NCBI GenBank assembly: GCA_022113835.1
Contig: JAILWY010000008.1
Span: forward strand, 8,994,501 to 9,058,500
Direction of reading: 5' to 3'
Length of the DNA: 64,000 bases
Source of the DNA: Atopsyche davidsoni
Lineage: Eukaryota; Arthropoda; Insecta; Trichoptera; Hydrobiosidae
Below are positions 61,011-64,000 of this stretch, one piece after another. The notes beneath the pieces were generated by a model. That model saw nothing but the letters and a program-made list of their open reading frames with translations. It was not told the DNA's origin and made no database searches. Position 1 is the stretch's first letter; every line of letters starts with the position of its first letter. A program made the position numbers and the translations under genes.

Positions 61011-62340
61011 AGGGACATACTTGGTTTAAATACTACCTTATAAGGTTTATAAGGGTCGGTTTAAAATTGATTTGCGGAGTGGAGTGATTTAAGTTGGGGT
61101 GGTCCTGAAACGGAGGAGTGCTTATTTTCACAGGTGTGGAGAAATATTATTTATTTATATTTCAACAATTAGCTTCAGATAAAAATTAAATAAGATGATT
61201 TTCAGGAAGAGAAGGTTTAAATGTTTTTTTAAAAATAAAAAAAGTAATAATCGTGTATTTTAGTATTAATATAGGGATTTGGTCGCTTAGATGGGGTTGT
61301 CTTTTCAGTGTTTGGTAAGGTATACGTTCTGAGTTAAGGTTCGTCCGCATCCGGCGGCAGGTCCACGCGGAGGCTGCGGCCGGATCGATAGCGCCCTCTC
61401 CCTCTGCCTCCTCTCCCTCTCTCCCTCCCTCCCTCCCGCAAACAGCTGACTCGCTCAATGGCTATACACCATTCACGAGCTTTCTACGATGGCTGTGACG
61501 GATGTCATCATTTTTACTGAGTATTTCATACAGCCATTAGTAAACAAAATATTTAAGCGTAATAATTTATTAAAAAAAAATAAATTCCTTTTCGCTGATA
61601 GTCACACTTTCAGTAAAAATTATAGCAAGTACTATTCTACGAAGAGGCTTTCTCTTACTACAGGCGCCGGTTTATCTGGATAGGGATGTCTTTGTGTTTT
61701 AATTATTCGGTAATTTTCAGGCACATAATTTTTATTTCTTCATAAGCGGTACATTAAACTAAATTTCCAAATACCACCCCCTGAAGTGAGATATGGCCAC
61801 AACACGTTGCTTAGAATCAAAGCTCAGTTGTGGTCTGAAACTTTTAGTATATTTTTAAATGCTGATACCATACTTCCCTTTTTTTGCAATTAGACTCTAC
61901 CCTCTGAAAAACCAGTAATTTTACTGCTAAATATTTATACCTTGCAAAAATCTTATATTAATGTAGCCCTGGCAAGTGCATCCTTTTACCTGCAATTAGG
62001 AACAAAATGCATGCCTGTCCTGGTGTCATTACACTCGTCTGCGTGTTGCGAATGCAAATTATGAACCATCATTATGTATTTAATGACATATTATAATAAT
62101 GTTATGCGAAGATTACTTTACTAAGTGTCTTTTAATACTGTTTTACTGACGCAAGGTTTAAGTATAGTGGCGTGTGATTTCGCGCTAAGTGATCCTCGGA
62201 TTTCGTTTCAACGACTTGCCTTTTATCAAGTACATTAATAAAATACAAATGGAAACTTTTACATGATCAAAAAAAAAAAAAAAATGTCGGACAAATATTG
62301 GATTTTGCATATACAACGTGTCATCTCATTTATTTACTTG
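58135..62340. other. Non-coding DNA
   Basis: It includes an exon-like GC patch at 59501-59629 with a C-run, a long AT run (separate entry) and a CpG/CT-rich patch at 61330-61450. No gene is supported. Confidence 0.3.
60936..61007. repeat. (AT)n microsatellite, about 70 bp
   Basis: Uninterrupted AT dinucleotides. Confidence 0.95.
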
Positions 62341-62344
62341 TCAA

Positions 62345-62680
62345 TTTATTTTTCTGTATTGAAAGTTGATATTTGACAGAATATTATAAAAAAAATATTA
62401 TTTAATTTATGATCTTTTTCAAGGTCAAATAAAGTCTTGAAAAGTTTGATAAAATGACGACTTTTTAGAACCTAAGTATATTAAAGTTTTTTTCTTTTTT
62501 AATTTTTAAACTAATCCTTTACCATAGGTTTATATGTAATCTTTCAATACCAATTTAAATAAGGGCGGTCATAGTAATCTCCAAATTACTGAACTTCAAT
62601 CGGGAAAACACATATTTATATATATCAAAAGCAAATTTTTAAGAAATAAAAAATATATTATCTGTAGAAGAAAGGTGTAT
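62345..62680 (-). repeat. Family E element, decayed reverse copy
   Basis: It shares GATAAAATGACGACTTT and GGGAAAACACATATTTAT with the copies at 48030 and 13008. Confidence 0.45.
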
Positions 62681-63015
62681 TCAACTTTTGGCATAAAATT
62701 TATTTTATCAGGAATCCAAAACCATGTAAGAATATTTTATGATTAAGAAACTGGTCTTCATGGTTTTTTTTATTTTAGGGTGATCTATTTATACAAGGTG
62801 CGCCATATTTTATGTCGGTGTGTGCATAATAAATAACTTAAAAAAAGCAATTGATTTCTATTTAAGAGGTACTTTGATTTAAATTGGCTTTTTACAATTT
62901 ATTTTAACTAGCTTTTTAATACAATATCAAACAATGAAACATGTATTTATTATTCATTAAGTTTATATCGATTTATCAATCAGGATATCTCCCGTTTATG
63001 GCAACCTATTCAAAA

Positions 63016-63237
63016 TCAAATATATGCCTTGTATGTCATAAAGTTTAATAGTTGATGAACAATTTTTTTTTCATAAGTTCCAAAATATTTTTCTATCCCA
63101 TAGTTTTTATCTAATATCTTCTTAGAAAGCATCTTCCGTTCGTTTTCGTTATATACCGGATTAGAGCTATCAAACGCGCATGGAGAGATTATATCATAAT
63201 GTTTCTCTGGAGGCAATTCTATAGACCATAAAGCCAT
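63016..63237 (-). CDS. 73-codon ORF, unknown
   Basis: It begins MALWSIELPPEKHYDIISPC and continues with a mixed, mostly polar, protein-like composition, unlike the low-complexity shadow ORFs nearby. It could be a small exon: an acceptor-like TTTCATAG lies 14 bp upstream. It could also be a fragment of a mobile element. I recognise no family and no partner exon. Confidence 0.35.
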   Translation of the reverse strand: MALWSIELPPEKHYDIISPCAFDSSNPVYNENERKMLSKKILDKNYGIEKYFGTYEKKIVHQLLNFMTYKAYI

Positions 63238-63774
63238 AAAAGAAAATGTCTATGAAACATATAAAAACTAAGGTCTTTACTAAATATATCTTTGCAGAAT
63301 AATAATACAGCTGAAACGTTTAAGTAGCACAGTTTTTTATACTTTGTGTCTAAAATGTATTTTAAATAATTATAACATCTATTACTAATCAAAGTAAGCT
63401 ATATTTATATATATCGCGTCTTACTGCATGCCAGTGAAATATTTAATTTTGTATGAAAATAAATAAATGATTCTAGTTTTTAATAAAATTCTCAGTACAA
63501 ATACAGTGAGCGTAACATTTCGCTATTTCAATGAAAAAAATGCATTGTTGAGTGCAAATATTTAGTTTATATCTGAAACGGTTTTTTTTTTTAAGTCTGC
63601 GCTTTAATATAAGCAATAAATTATATTTTACGTGTATGGCGGTGACTAAACACTTTATTTGATAAGGGCAAAAATTTTATTAGCTTAGATGTATCATTAA
63701 AAAAAAACATTAGAGGCATCTGTTGATTACTTTTTTGCTCTGTAATTGTGAAAGGGTTTAAATTATTTAATTTT

Positions 63775-63780
63775 TTTATT
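63775..63780 (-). terminator. Poly(A) signal of the right-edge gene
   Basis: AATAAA on the minus strand lies 45 bp after the TAA of the terminal exon. Confidence 0.5.
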
Positions 63781-63825
63781 ATTAATTATTTAAATTATAT
63801 GTAAAGTGTATTTTCTTCATCTTCT

Positions 63826-63905
63826 TTAAATCACGGCCTCTGGATCGGTATTTAATTCTTGAAGTTCACCAACACTGCAAATGCCGAGTATGATCTCTTC
63901 ATTAT
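63826..63905 (-). CDS. Last coding exon of an unidentified gene
   Basis: On the minus strand a good acceptor (TTTGTTTTATTTTAG) opens an 80-base exon. After two bases of a split codon it reads NEEIILGICSVGELQELNTD PEAVI and stops with TAA. An AATAAA poly(A) signal follows 45 bp on, at 63780-63775. The tail is acidic and hydrophilic. I do not recognise the protein; the rest lies beyond position 64000. Confidence 0.6.
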
Positions 63906-64000
63906 CTAAAATAAAACAAAGTGTATTAACTGCCACACTATTACTGACTAACGGATGATAACGTTTCAATAAAACTTTAATTAAATTAAAATAATTAAAT

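Noticed and set aside
1..64000. CRISPR arrays, bacterial operons, rRNA or canonical tRNA genes
   Set aside because: None seen. Introns, poly(A) signals and the transposon content show eukaryotic nuclear DNA.

Overview
The window is a 64 kb piece of an AT-rich, repeat-laden arthropod nuclear genome, most probably an insect. The evidence is a multi-exon trehalose-transporter-type gene with GT-AG introns, GC-rich exons sitting in AT-rich non-coding DNA, and a typical insect transposon mix (hAT, mariner, piggyBac, Helitron, non-LTR retrotransposons). I cannot name the species.

The only clearly recognisable host gene lies at the left edge on the minus strand (positions 1-7058). It is a facilitated trehalose transporter (Tret1-like, MFS sugar porter family) in four visible coding exons whose reading frames join exactly (phases 0, 1, 0). 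The first exon encodes a 394-residue N-terminal extension ahead of the first membrane helix, so this is a long Tret1-type isoform. The C-terminus runs off the left edge just after the PETKGK motif. At the right edge a short last coding exon of a second, unidentified minus-strand gene (63826-63905) has an acceptor, a stop and a poly(A) signal. A 73-codon unknown ORF lies just beyond it (63016-63237).

Between these the window is about 55 kb of intron or intergenic DNA dominated by mobile elements, many of them nested. A 2.3-kb hAT element (39913-42196, 8-bp duplication CTCTAACG) splits a CpG-rich, promoter-like island. It carries a foldback element, which itself carries an internally deleted Helitron with a Rep/helicase fragment. 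Other pieces are a mariner remnant split by a second hAT, a piggyBac-like remnant carrying the same foldback element, a 5'-truncated R1/I-type LINE with an RNase H domain, small LINE reverse-transcriptase remnants, a 228-bp non-autonomous Helitron with intact ends, and a 526-bp hAT with a perfect duplication.

Three repeat systems look least ordinary. (1) A hairpin (foldback) element, in at least four good copies, is flanked each time by duplications of about 13 bp, a length unusual for DNA transposons. (2) Recurrent hammerhead-ribozyme-like motifs (CTGATGA, stem II, GAAAC, two bases, GTH, closing stem I) occur in inverted tail-to-tail pairs, reminiscent of Penelope-like retroelements. (3) There are three tandem arrays of 191 bp, 106 bp and 334/355 bp. 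The first grew from an internally deleted copy of a dispersed repeat; the last contains an inverted-repeat insert missing from one unit.

All calls come from reading the sequence alone. No database or folding program was used, so family names rest on remembered motifs, and repeat edges are approximate unless a duplication or terminus is quoted.
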